Positions 1 to 7,592 of a DNA stretch of 9,351 nt are shown here, one piece after another (position 1 is the first letter of the stretch; every line of letters starts with the position of its first letter). Under the pieces are notes generated by a model. That model was not told the DNA's origin and made no database searches. It worked only from the letters and a program-made list of their open reading frames with translations. Source of the stretch: an uncultured Eubacteriales bacterium (GTDB lineage: Bacteria; Bacillota; Clostridia; Oscillospirales; CAG-272); assembly GCA_900552255.1 (NCBI GenBank), contig URZF01000042.1, positions 1 through 9,351 of the forward strand, in the 5' to 3' direction. The position numbers were made by a program, and so were the translations under genes.

Positions 1-75
1 AAGGGCAGGCCCCCTCAAGGCGGAACGAATGGACAGACGGGTCCATCCAATTCGGAAAATCAGAATCCATCATAA
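1..75 (+). CDS. C-terminal end of an unidentified upstream protein (partial)
   Basis: Frame 1 is open from the window edge to a TAA at 73-75 and encodes 24 residues rich in Gly, Pro, Gln, Asn and Ser, which looks like a disordered tail. The stop lies 7 bases before the hairpin terminator at 83-113, as expected for the last gene of an upstream unit. The family cannot be recognised from this tail. Frames 2 and 3 are also open at the edge. Frame 3 runs through the hairpin to a TGA at about 126-128, so frame 1 is preferred only because of its position relative to the terminator. Confidence 0.4.
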   Translation, partial: KGRPPQGGTNGQTGPSNSENQNPS

Positions 76-82
76 AGCTTGA

Positions 83-113
83 AACAGAGGCGCCCGTTTC
101 GGGCGTCTCTGTT
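83..113 (+). terminator. Intrinsic-type hairpin terminator of the upstream gene
   Basis: A 14-bp stem (83-96 with 100-113, one G-U pair) closes a three-base TTT loop and has a GC-rich core of CGCCCG/CGGGCG. The tail after the stem (CTTCTGTCGCTTTG) is only moderately T-rich, so termination may be partial. It separates the upstream gene from the promoter at 204-232. Confidence 0.7.
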
Positions 114-203
114 CTTCTGTCGCTTTGAGTGCGGGTATTGTATCGGATTTTGACAAATGGAAGCCTTTTTTTCTCTTTTCTGAAAAAATATCCCGATATT
201 TTG

Positions 204-232
204 TGGACAATTTTCACATCCTATGATATAAT
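204..232 (+). promoter_or_regulatory. Sigma-A-type promoter with extended -10 for the seven-gene operon
   Basis: TGGACA at 204-209 matches the -35 consensus at five of six positions. TATAAT at 227-232 is a perfect -10. The spacer is 17 bp, and TGA at 224-226 gives the extended -10 TGN element. The flanking DNA is AT-rich. Transcription should start near 238-240, leaving a leader of about 45 bases before the first ATG at 284. That leader is too short for a T-box riboswitch, and no T-box consensus is seen in it. Confidence 0.85.
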
Positions 233-283
233 ACAAAAATTAACAGGTCTATCATGGGTTAAAATCCAAAATGAGGTGCGGGA

Positions 284-895
284 ATGAAGCGGATACGTCT
301 TGTCACGGGACTGATTGCGACGAACGTCTATCTTATCGGAGACGAGACGACGGGGAAAGCGGCGGTCATCGATCCTGCGGCGGACTGCCGCCATATCCTG
401 TCTGAGGCGGAAAAAAACGGCTTGACGATCGAAAAAATCCTTTTGACGCACGGACATTTTGATCATATCGGCGCGGCGAACGAACTTTCCGCCGTGACCG
501 GAGCGGAGCTTTTTGTTTCTGCGCCGGATGCGGAGCTTCTCGCGGACGGGAACAAGAACGGTTCGCTTTTGTTTCTGCGCCGTTCCGTCGTATGCCGCAG
601 CACGGCACATGTCTTTCACGACGGGGACGTGATATCTGTCGGCGAAATTCGTTTTTCCGTTCTGTATACGCCGGGACATACGCGCGGCTCGGCCTGCTTT
701 TTTGCGATGGAGAACGGTGTTTGTGAATCGGTTTTTACGGGAGATACCGTTTTTGCCGATGGTTATGGGAGAACCGATCTTTACGGCGGAGACGAGGCGG
801 CGCTGGCGCGTTCGCTTGTCACGCTCCTGCCGCGTCTTGCGGGAAAAACGATTTATCCCGGGCATGGAGAGCCCAAACGATTCGAGGAAATTTAA
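284..895 (+). CDS. MBL-fold metallo-hydrolase (glyoxalase II-like)
   Basis: This is a 203-residue cytoplasmic protein of the metallo-beta-lactamase superfamily, in the short hydroxyacylglutathione hydrolase-like group. The metal-binding set is complete: THGHFDH at 55-61 (H56, H58, D60, H61), H132 in PGHTRG, D154 in TGDT and H194 in YPGHGEP. This predicts a two-metal thioester hydrolase site. The length suits stand-alone forms that lack the C-terminal substrate domain of true glyoxalase II, so methylglyoxal detoxification is possible but not shown. GAGGTG at 273-278 supports the ATG at 284. It is the first gene after the promoter, and a 35-base gap separates it from the synthetase gene. In some Firmicutes such hydrolases sit near stress or tRNA genes, so the context does not fix the substrate. 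The fold is certain and the substrate is unknown. Confidence 0.93.
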   Translation: MKRIRLVTGLIATNVYLIGDETTGKAAVIDPAADCRHILSEAEKNGLTIEKILLTHGHFDHIGAANELSAVTGAELFVSAPDAELLADGNKNGSLLFLRRSVVCRSTAHVFHDGDVISVGEIRFSVLYTPGHTRGSACFFAMENGVCESVFTGDTVFADGYGRTDLYGGDEAALARSLVTLLPRLAGKTIYPGHGEPKRFEEI

Positions 896-930
896 AAATA
901 CAATCTGATAAAAACGGAGAAATTCAAGTC

Positions 931-2622
931 ATGGATTACAAGCTTCTATCTGGTTTGCTGTTTCCCGACGTCGTTTTGACGCCGGAGGACGTCGAAAAAA
1001 ACTATCCGAGGCGGAATCTGCCGGAGGGCGCTAAGGTGACGCGCTTTGCGCCGAGCCCCACGGGCTTTATCCATCTCGGCGGGATTTACGGCGCGATGAT
1101 CGACGAGCGGCTCGCGCATCAGTCGGGCGGCGTATTCTATCTCAGGATCGAGGATACCGACGCGAAGCGCGAAGTCGAGGGCGCGGCGGAAGCGCTTGTC
1201 CGCACGCTTGCGGAATACGGACTGCATTTCGACGAGGGCGCTGTCGTCGGCGAGGATGGCGTCATCGCCGATAAGGGCGCCTACGGGCCGTATAAACAGA
1301 GTGCGCGCGTCTCGATTTATCATGTGTTTGCCAAAAAGCTTGTGGCCGAGGGAAGGGCGTATCCGGTCTTCACTTCGGCGGAGGAGCTGGAACGTCTTGC
1401 CGCCGCCGATAAAAAGGCGGAGGTGAAGAGCAAGGTTTGGACAGAGGAGGAGAGCACGCGCCAAAGAGAGGAAATGCTCGCGCAGCGTGAGTTTACGCTC
1501 GATGAGGTGAAAGCGCATCTTGCGGCGGGCGATCCGTTTGTTCTGCGGATTCTTTCGGACGGCGACGGCGAAAAAAAGGTCAAGGTCACGGATATCGTGC
1601 GCGGCGAGGTGGAGTTCCCGGAGAACGACGAGGATTTCGTGCTTCTCAAATCGGACGGCGTGCCGACCTATCATTTCGCCCACGCGGTGGACGACCATCT
1701 GATGGGAACGACGCATGTGATCCGCGGCGAGGAATGGCTTCCGAGCCTGCCGAAGCACGTGCAGCTTTTCCGCTATCTCGGCTTTAAGCTGCCGAAGTAT
1801 CTGCATACGGCGCAGATCATGAAGCTCGACGAGAACGGCAATAAGAAGAAGCTTTCCAAGCGCGATATGGGACTTGACATGAAAGATTACAAGCGCGGCG
1901 GCTATGCGCCGGAATGCGTGTGCGAGTATATCATGACGATTCTCAATTCCAACTACGACGAATGGAGAATGCAGAATCCCGACAAGCCTTATACGGATTT
2001 TCCGTTTTCGATCAAAAAAATGAGCAATTCGGGATGCCTGCTTGATTTTGCAAAGCTTACCGATGTCTCCAAAAATGTCATCTCAAAAATGCCGGCAGAA
2101 GAGGTCTATGAAAAGCTTGTCGCATGGGCGGAAGAATACGATCCCGATTTTGCCTTGGTGCTGGAAGCGGACGCGGATTATGCAAAATCGATTCTTGCTA
2201 TCGGCAGAGGCGGCAAAAAGCCGCGCAAGGATCTTGCGACATGGGCGGACGCAAAGCCGTACATGGGCTTTTTCTACGACCGCTATTATCGGATTGAGGA
2301 CGGCTATCCCGACGGTTTCGATAAATCCATCATAAAAGAGACGCTTGCAAGATTCCTTGCGGGATATGACCCCGCGGACGAGATGAGCGCGTGGTTCGAT
2401 AAAATCAAAAAAATCGCGGACGAGCTGGGCTTTGCTTCGGATATGAAAGCCTATAAGGCGAACCCATCCGCGTTCCGCGGCAGCGTTGCGGATATTTCCT
2501 CGTTTATCCGCGTCGCGGTAACGGGCAAGCAGAACGCCCCCGATCTTTATACGGTGATGGGCATTCTCGGTAAGCAGAGGACGAGGGCGAGAATCGAAGC
2601 GCAGATCGCGGCGCTTTCTTAA
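931..2622 (+). CDS. gltX: Glutamate--tRNA ligase (long form)
   Basis: This class I aminoacyl-tRNA synthetase attaches glutamate to tRNA-Glu using ATP. The catalytic signature FAPSPTG is at 39-45, followed by HLGG at 48-51 in the HIGH position. FYLRIEDTD carries the glutamate- and tRNA-binding region. HVIRGEEW is at 262-269 and the KMSKS-type loop KKLSKR is at 306-311. The C-terminal half should hold the helical anticodon-binding region. At 563 residues it is clearly longer than the roughly 470-490 residues usual for bacterial GluRS. About 38 residues precede the signature, and there is extra sequence after the KMSKS loop. No Cys cluster is seen in the region that binds zinc in E. coli GluRS. 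GGAGA at 916-920 supports the start. The gene ends 15 bases before a GlnRS gene, so the two should be co-translated. Function is confident; strict specificity for tRNA-Glu is inferred. Confidence 0.95.
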   Translation: MDYKLLSGLLFPDVVLTPEDVEKNYPRRNLPEGAKVTRFAPSPTGFIHLGGIYGAMIDERLAHQSGGVFYLRIEDTDAKREVEGAAEALVRTLAEYGLHFDEGAVVGEDGVIADKGAYGPYKQSARVSIYHVFAKKLVAEGRAYPVFTSAEELERLAAADKKAEVKSKVWTEEESTRQREEMLAQREFTLDEVKAHLAAGDPFVLRILSDGDGEKKVKVTDIVRGEVEFPENDEDFVLLKSDGVPTYHFAHAVDDHLMGTTHVIRGEEWLPSLPKHVQLFRYLGFKLPKYLHTAQIMKLDENGNKKKLSKRDMGLDMKDYKRGGYAPECVCEYIMTILNSNYDEWRMQNPDKPYTDFPFSIKKMSNSGCLLDFAKLTDVSKNVISKMPAEEVYEKLVAWAEEYDPDFALVLEADADYAKSILAIGRGGKKPRKDLATWADAKPYMGFFYDRYYRIEDGYPDGFDKSIIKETLARFLAGYDPADEMSAWFDKIKKIADELGFASDMKAYKANPSAFRGSVADISSFIRVAVTGKQNAPDLYTVMGILGKQRTRARIEAQIAALS

Positions 2623-2637
2623 AAGGAGACGGAGAAT

Positions 2638-4308
2638 ATGGCAGAAATGGAAAATAATTTTATCTATGAGGCGATAGACGGCGATATCCGCGAGGGAAAG
2701 GTGCGAGCGGACGAGATCCACACCCGTTTCCCGCCGGAGCCGAACGGCTATTTGCATATCGGCCACTGCAAGGCCATGATCATCGACTTCGGCACGGCGA
2801 AAAAATACGGCGGCAAATGCAATCTGCGCATGGACGACACCAATCCTGCCAAGGAGGATACCGAATTTGTCGACGCCATCAAGGAGGATATCCATTGGCT
2901 CGGTTTCGACTGGGACGACCGTTTTTATTACGGCTCCGATTATTTTGAGAGGACCTATGAGCTGGCTGTCGGCCTTATCAAAAAGGGACTCGCTTACGTC
3001 TGTGAGCTCTCTCCCGAGCAGTTCCGCGATCCGAAATACTGCGGAGATCTCACGCATCCCGCCGTGTCGCCTTACCGCGACAGGCCGGCGGAGGAGAGTC
3101 TCGATCTGTTTGCCCGTATGAGGGCGGGCGAATTTCCGGAGGGACGCTATACGCTGCGCGCGAAAATCGACCTTGATTCGGGCAATTTCTGCATGCGCGA
3201 TCCCGTCATCTACCGCATCAAATATGTGGAGCATCACAGACAGGGAACGTCATGGTGCATCTTCCCGATGTACGATTTCGCGCATCCGATTCAGGACGCG
3301 CTTGAGGGTATTACGCACTCGCTCTGCTCGTTGGAATATGAGATCCATCGTCCGCTTTACAACTGGGTGGTCGATAACATCGACATCGATTATAAAAACG
3401 GCGTGAAGCCGCGGCAAATCGAGTTTGCAAGGCTCAACCTGACGCATACGGTCATGTCGAAGCGCCATCTGCGCTCGCTTGTCGAGCGCGGCATCGTGGA
3501 CGGCTGGGACGATCCGCGTATGCCGACGCTCTGCGGCTTGCGCCGCCGCGGCTATACGGCGGAATCGATTCTTGACTTCATCGGCAGAATCGGCGTTTCC
3601 AAGGCGAACAGCCTTGTCGACATCCGGCTGCTGGAAAGCTGCATCCGCGAGGAGCTGAATGAGAAGGCGCCGCGCCGAATCTGCGTCGTCCGTCCCATAA
3701 AGGTTGTCATCGACAATTATCCGGCGGATAAAACCGAATATTTCACGCTGCCCAACAATCCAAACGATCCGGAGGCGGGAGGACGCGAGGTTCCGTTCAC
3801 AAAAACGCTCTATATCGACGCGGACGATTTCGCAGAGGTGCCGCCGCCGAAGTTCTTCCGTCTGAAGCCGGAGGGCGAGGTGCGGCTGATGGGCGCTTAT
3901 ATCGTGAAATGCGGGAAAATCGTGAAAAATCCGGATGGGACGATCGGAGAGATCCATTGTACGGCCGATCTCGAGACCGGGAACGGCACCCCTGCGGACG
4001 GCAGAAAAATCAAAGGGACGATCCACTGGCTCTCGGCGGAATATGCCGCGGATACGACGCTTGTGCTGTACGACCACCTTTTCACGCTCGAAAATGTCGC
4101 GGATATGCCGGAGGGTAAGACCTACGACGACTATATCAGTCCGGATTCCGCCGTCAGGATCGATCACGCAAAAATCGAACCTGCGGCGGCCGGGGCGAAG
4201 CCGGGCGAGAAATTCCAGTTTGTGCGCACGGGATATTTCGCCGTCGATACGAAGAATCCGAACACATTTAACCGCATTGTCGGACTAAAGGACGGGTACA
4301 AGGCATGA
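2638..4308 (+). CDS. glnS: Glutamine--tRNA ligase
   Basis: This class I synthetase charges tRNA-Gln directly with glutamine. FPPEPNG at 31-37 leads into a canonical HIGH at 40-43, and VMSKR at 272-276 is the KMSKS loop with the Met typical of GlnRS rather than GluRS. The C-terminal half has the two-barrel anticodon-binding domain of the GlnRS family (RPIKVVIDNYP, VPFTKTLYID, GRKIKGTIHWLSA). The 556-residue length is close to E. coli GlnS (554). AAAGGAGA at 2622-2629 gives a strong ribosome binding site 8 bases from the ATG. It follows gltX by 15 bases and overlaps the next gene by ATGA. GlnRS is a family that reached bacteria from eukaryotes and is patchy in Firmicutes, where many species instead use GatCAB on Glu-tRNA-Gln. 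Its presence here suggests a direct route. Confidence 0.97.
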   Translation: MAEMENNFIYEAIDGDIREGKVRADEIHTRFPPEPNGYLHIGHCKAMIIDFGTAKKYGGKCNLRMDDTNPAKEDTEFVDAIKEDIHWLGFDWDDRFYYGSDYFERTYELAVGLIKKGLAYVCELSPEQFRDPKYCGDLTHPAVSPYRDRPAEESLDLFARMRAGEFPEGRYTLRAKIDLDSGNFCMRDPVIYRIKYVEHHRQGTSWCIFPMYDFAHPIQDALEGITHSLCSLEYEIHRPLYNWVVDNIDIDYKNGVKPRQIEFARLNLTHTVMSKRHLRSLVERGIVDGWDDPRMPTLCGLRRRGYTAESILDFIGRIGVSKANSLVDIRLLESCIREELNEKAPRRICVVRPIKVVIDNYPADKTEYFTLPNNPNDPEAGGREVPFTKTLYIDADDFAEVPPPKFFRLKPEGEVRLMGAYIVKCGKIVKNPDGTIGEIHCTADLETGNGTPADGRKIKGTIHWLSAEYAADTTLVLYDHLFTLENVADMPEGKTYDDYISPDSAVRIDHAKIEPAAAGAKPGEKFQFVRTGYFAVDTKNPNTFNRIVGLKDGYKA

Positions 4309-4952
4309 AAGAACGGATTGAAAAAACCATGGAGGCGCTCCGGAAAAACAATATGGACGCCTATTATGCGGAAACGGGGGCACAGGCGAGAGCGCTTGCG
4401 CTCTCCCTAATCCCCGCGGGCGCCGTCTGCGCGTCCGGCGGCTCGGTGACGCTTTCTGAGACGGGGATTATCGACGCCTTGAAAAGCGGAGATTACCGCT
4501 ATATCGACCGTAGCGCCGCCAGACTTACGCCGGAAGAGCGGGAGGCGGCGATGATCCGCGCGATGACGGCGGATTTTTACCTTTCCAGCGCCAACGCCGT
4601 CACCGAGGAGGGCACGCTTTACAATGTAGACGGAAATTCCAACCGGGTTTCAGCGCTGCTTTACGGGCCGAAAAACGTCATTATCGTCGCAGGCGTCAAC
4701 AAGCTTGTGAAAAATCTTGACGAGGCGATCCGGCGTGTGAAAACGGTGTCCGCGCCGGAAAACTGCAAGCGGCTCGGCTGTGATACCTACTGCTTCCGCA
4801 CCGGAGAATGCGTTTCTCTGCGGTCGGACGGCGGCATGACGGACGGCTGTGTCTCGGATGCGCGGATCTGCTGCAATTATGTCGTCATGGCAAGACAGCG
4901 GCACAAATCCAGAATCAAGGTCATTCTTGTCGGAGAAACACTCGGCTATTGA
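4305..4952 (+). CDS. LUD-domain protein (LutC/YkgG-like, 'lactate utilization' family)
   Basis: This 215-residue protein resembles the LUD (DUF162) family, which includes LutC of the Bacillus lactate oxidation system. Features seen are an N-terminal helix with AYYAETGAQARAL, the glycine-rich CASGGSVTLSETGI near residues 42-55, YNVDGNSNRVSALLYGPKNVIIVAGVNKLV in the middle, and a C-terminal VILVGETLGY. The C-terminal third is Cys-rich: C154, C159, C163, C169, C182, C189 and C190. Stand-alone Firmicutes members keep a Cys pattern here, and this one seems to have about 10 extra residues between C169 and C182. Its ATG overlaps the glnS stop (ATGA, 4305-4308), so it is probably translated by coupling. 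No lutA or lutB partner is present, so a role in lactate oxidation is not supported. Proximity to Fe-S assembly genes makes an Fe-S-binding role plausible, as inference only. Confidence 0.85.
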   Translation: MKERIEKTMEALRKNNMDAYYAETGAQARALALSLIPAGAVCASGGSVTLSETGIIDALKSGDYRYIDRSAARLTPEEREAAMIRAMTADFYLSSANAVTEEGTLYNVDGNSNRVSALLYGPKNVIIVAGVNKLVKNLDEAIRRVKTVSAPENCKRLGCDTYCFRTGECVSLRSDGGMTDGCVSDARICCNYVVMARQRHKSRIKVILVGETLGY

Positions 4953-4964
4953 TACGGAGGTTTT

Positions 4965-5693
4965 ATGTTAGAGCTGGAACATATATCGTTTGAAGCGGAA
5001 GGCGAAGCCGGAAAAAAGGAGATCCTGCGGGATATCAGTCTCAAAATCGACGAACGGTTTGTCGCGATCACCGGTCCGAACGGCGGCGGAAAATCGACGC
5101 TCGCCAAACTAATTGCGGGGATCGACGCGCCGAGTGCGGGACGGATTCTCTTCGACGGAGAGGACATCACCTCGCTTTCCGTGACGGAGCGCGCACGGCG
5201 CGGAATCAGCTTTGCTTTCCAGCAGCCGGTACGCTTTAAGGGGATCACAGTCAAGGACCTGATTACCATTGCGTCGGGCAGAAAAATCGGCGTTGCGCAG
5301 GCCTGCGAGTATCTTTCAGAGGTCGGGCTTTGCGCGCGCGATTATATCGACCGCGAGGTCAACGCCTCGCTTTCCGGCGGTGAGCTCAAACGCATCGAGA
5401 TCGCGACGGTACTCGCGCGCGGCACGAAGCTTTCCATTTTTGACGAGCCGGAGGCGGGGATCGATCTTTGGAGCTTCAATAATCTCATTCGCGTATTTGA
5501 AAGCATGTATGAGAAAAAGGGCGGTTCCATTCTGATCATTTCGCATCAGGAACGGATTTTGAATATCGCCGACAAGATCCTTGTGATCGCGGACGGACGG
5601 CTCAGCAAAATCGGAACAAGGGAGGAAATCCTGCCGGAGCTGCTCGGCTCTTCCGAGGGCGCATGCCAAACGCTGTCGGAAAAAATCGTATGA
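4965..5693 (+). CDS. sufC: SufC/SmsC-like ABC ATPase for Fe-S cluster assembly
   Basis: This soluble ABC ATPase powers the SufB-type Fe-S scaffold. Walker A GPNGGGKST is at 37-45, the Q-loop Q86 in AFQQP, the signature LSGGELKR from 136, Walker B with D160-E161 in IFDEPEAGID, and the switch His H194 in ISHQER. The 242-residue length and absence of membrane segments fit SufC. The signature GELKR differs from the GEKKRNEI of classical SufC proteins, in keeping with the minimal two-gene (SMS-type) branch known from archaea and anaerobic bacteria. A perfect GGAGG at 4956-4960 lies 4 bases before the ATG. It is 25 bases upstream of the SufB/D-like gene, and there is no sufS, sufU or sufE nearby. 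A transporter ATPase role is unlikely, because the partner gene encodes a scaffold and not a permease. Confidence 0.93.
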   Translation: MLELEHISFEAEGEAGKKEILRDISLKIDERFVAITGPNGGGKSTLAKLIAGIDAPSAGRILFDGEDITSLSVTERARRGISFAFQQPVRFKGITVKDLITIASGRKIGVAQACEYLSEVGLCARDYIDREVNASLSGGELKRIEIATVLARGTKLSIFDEPEAGIDLWSFNNLIRVFESMYEKKGGSILIISHQERILNIADKILVIADGRLSKIGTREEILPELLGSSEGACQTLSEKIV

Positions 5694-5718
5694 GCCGAAA
5701 GGAAAAGGGAGAAACATC

Positions 5719-6639
5719 ATGATCGACGAAATTCAGAAAAATCTGCTCCGTGAAATCGCGGATCTGCACGGCATCCCGACCGGCGCTTACAACATCCGTG
5801 CAAATGGAGATGCGGCCGGCCGCGCGACGACGGAGCATATCGATATCGTCACCAAGACGGACAAAGCCGGAATCGACATCATTATCAAGCCAGGCACCAA
5901 AAACGAGAGCGTCCATATCCCCGTCATCATCAGCGAGAGCGGGCTTTCCGAGGTTGTTTACAACGATTTTTATATCGGGGAGGGCGCGGATGTGACGATC
6001 ATCGCGGGCTGCGGCATCCATAACTGCGGCGTGCAGAAATCCGAGCATGACGGCGTACACAGCTTTTTTGTAGAGAAAAACGCGCGTGTCCGCTATGTTG
6101 AAAAGCATTACGGCGAGGGCGACGGAAACGGAAAAAATGTGATGAATCCGACGACGGTCGTCTCGCTTGCCGAGGGGGCTTATATGGAGATGGAGACGAC
6201 GCAGATAAAGGGCGTCGATTCCACGGTGCGCAAAACGACGGCGAAGCTTGCCGCCGGCGCTACCCTTATCATAAAGGAAAAAATCATGACGCATGGGAAT
6301 CAGCTTGCCGAGACGGATTTCACCGTCGATCTCGACGGCGAAGGCTCCGGCGCGAATGTGATCTCACGCTCGGTGGCAAAGGAGCATTCCCGTCAGGTGT
6401 TCCGCTCCAACATCCGCGGCAACGCAAAGTGCTCCGGTCATTCCGAATGCGACTCCATCATTATGGATGAGGCGTCCGTCAGTGCGATTCCCGAGATCAC
6501 GGCGGCAAGTGTCGAAGCGAGCCTCATACACGAGGCGGCGATCGGAAAAATCGCGGGAGAGCAGCTGACAAAGCTCATGACCCTGGGGCTTTCCGAAAAA
6601 GAGGCGGAGGAGCAGATCATCAGCGGCTTTTTGAAATGA
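5719..6639 (+). CDS. SufB/SufD-family (SmsB-like) Fe-S cluster scaffold
   Basis: This 306-residue beta-helix protein of the SufB/SufD family should form a complex with the SufC-like ATPase and build Fe-S clusters in the cytoplasm. Typical motifs are present: GCGIHNCGVQKSEHDGVH in the middle, CSGHSECDSI with C238 and C244, and LIHEAAIGKI with H271-E272, followed by the helical end LGLSEKEAEEQIISGFLK. It is well short of E. coli SufB (about 495) and SufD (about 423), which fits the minimal SMS-type scaffold where a single subunit replaces both. The Cys and His/Glu positions correspond to the region that holds the functional Cys of SufB and His of SufD, so the site may be on one chain. AGGGAG at 5706-5711 is the ribosome binding site. 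The stop overlaps the next gene's ATG. Confidence 0.93.
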   Translation: MIDEIQKNLLREIADLHGIPTGAYNIRANGDAAGRATTEHIDIVTKTDKAGIDIIIKPGTKNESVHIPVIISESGLSEVVYNDFYIGEGADVTIIAGCGIHNCGVQKSEHDGVHSFFVEKNARVRYVEKHYGEGDGNGKNVMNPTTVVSLAEGAYMEMETTQIKGVDSTVRKTTAKLAAGATLIIKEKIMTHGNQLAETDFTVDLDGEGSGANVISRSVAKEHSRQVFRSNIRGNAKCSGHSECDSIIMDEASVSAIPEITAASVEASLIHEAAIGKIAGEQLTKLMTLGLSEKEAEEQIISGFLK

Positions 6640-7592
6640 AACACCAAAAATTGAATATGGCGCGCGTCGGTTCGGCGGCGCTTTTTGCGGCGGCCTTTAT
6701 TTGGGGCACCTCCTTTGTCATGATGAAAGACGTGTCTGAAAAGCTTCCGCCGAGCCTTCTGCTTGCGCTTCGTTTTACCATTGCCTGCGCCGCCTTGGCA
6801 CTTGTCTTTTTCAAGCATATGAAAAAGACGGATAAAAGCTATCTCCTGCCGGGGCTTGTCATCGGTATTTTGCTGTTTTCCGCTTATCTCATTCAAACCT
6901 ATGGGCTGATCGGTACGACGCCGGGAAAAAATGCCTTTCTCACGGCTTCCTATTGTGTGATTACGCCGTTTCTCTTTTGGGCGGCGGCAAAAAAGCGGCC
7001 GGATCGCTATAACATTTTATCGGCGCTGATATGTCTTGCGGGGATCCTCCTTATTTCCGTGGATTTTGCCGGAGAATCGCTATTTCATATCGGTCTTGGC
7101 GATATCCTCACGCTGATATGCGGATTTTTCTATGCAGCACAGATTGTCGCGATTTCCGTAATGGCGAAGGACAAGGACCCGGTGATCGTCACGGTATTGC
7201 AGTTCGGCGTTGCCGCCGTTCTTTCATGGATCACATTCGGCGTCCTTTCCGCTTTCGGCTTGGCTCCGGTGGGCGCCGTGTCTGCCGACTTCGGAAGCCT
7301 TGCGTGGCAGATCCTCTATCTTGCCCTTATGTGTACGGGCGCCGCGATTCTGTTCCAAAATTTTGGGCAGAAATACGCGCATCCCGCGAGCGCTGCCGTC
7401 ATTTTGACGTTTGAGGCGGTATTCGGCGCGCTGTTTTCCCTTGCTCTCGGCAGAGAGGAGGGCTTTACCGTATGGCGCGCGTTGGGCTTTGTGCTTGTGT
7501 TTGCAGCGGTTGTCATATCGGAAACAAAGCTGTCGTTTCTCCGGAGGAAAAGGGAGCGACCGAAAAAAGAAATACCGGAAGGTCATACATAA
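6636..7592 (+). CDS. EamA/DMT-superfamily transporter
   Basis: This 318-residue integral membrane protein has about ten hydrophobic segments arranged as two EamA repeats. The N-terminal FIWGTSFVMMK (from 21) is the usual entry signature of the family. GTTPGKNAFLTASYCVITPFL lies in the first repeat and a matching ILTFEAVFGALFSL in the second. A short basic tail (RRKRERPKK) should be cytoplasmic. Family members export amino acids or small metabolites, and the substrate here cannot be predicted. The ATG overlaps the stop of the preceding gene (ATGA, 6636-6639). No Shine-Dalgarno sequence is seen close upstream, so translation probably depends on reinitiation. The alternative ATG at 6657 has no better site. 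It is the last gene of the operon, and its TAA lies inside the terminator stem. Its link to Fe-S or tRNA genes may be incidental. Confidence 0.93.
   Translation: MKHQKLNMARVGSAALFAAAFIWGTSFVMMKDVSEKLPPSLLLALRFTIACAALALVFFKHMKKTDKSYLLPGLVIGILLFSAYLIQTYGLIGTTPGKNAFLTASYCVITPFLFWAAAKKRPDRYNILSALICLAGILLISVDFAGESLFHIGLGDILTLICGFFYAAQIVAISVMAKDKDPVIVTVLQFGVAAVLSWITFGVLSAFGLAPVGAVSADFGSLAWQILYLALMCTGAAILFQNFGQKYAHPASAAVILTFEAVFGALFSLALGREEGFTVWRALGFVLVFAAVVISETKLSFLRRKRERPKKEIPEGHT

Noticed and set aside
66..75. Short match TCCATCATA also seen near 2327-2335
   Set aside because: Nine shared bases in 9 kb are expected by chance, and there is no longer flanking similarity.
150..155. Perfect TTGACA
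   Set aside because: No -10 element lies at 16-18 bp downstream. The promoter at 204-232 is much better.
76..283. Possible T-box riboswitch upstream of the synthetase operon
   Set aside because: Aminoacyl-tRNA synthetase genes of Firmicutes often have one, so it was sought. The predicted leader is only about 45 bases, and no T-box core (TGGNACCGCG-like) or matching antiterminator is present.
221..865. Minus-strand open frame of 214 codons
   Set aside because: It covers the promoter and the MBL gene on the opposite strand, is extremely Arg/Lys-rich and has no domain motif.
2083..3237. 384-codon open frame on the minus strand
   Set aside because: It lies across gltX and glnS, both of which have full family signatures. 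It is rich in Arg, Ile and His, as expected for the antisense of GC-rich genes, and has no recognisable domain.
3250..4167. Minus-strand open frame of 305 codons
   Set aside because: It is antisense to the glnS anticodon-binding region and has no support of its own.
4305..4952. Assignment as LutC in a lactate oxidation operon
   Set aside because: There are no lutA or lutB genes in the window. The family name alone does not support a lactate role.
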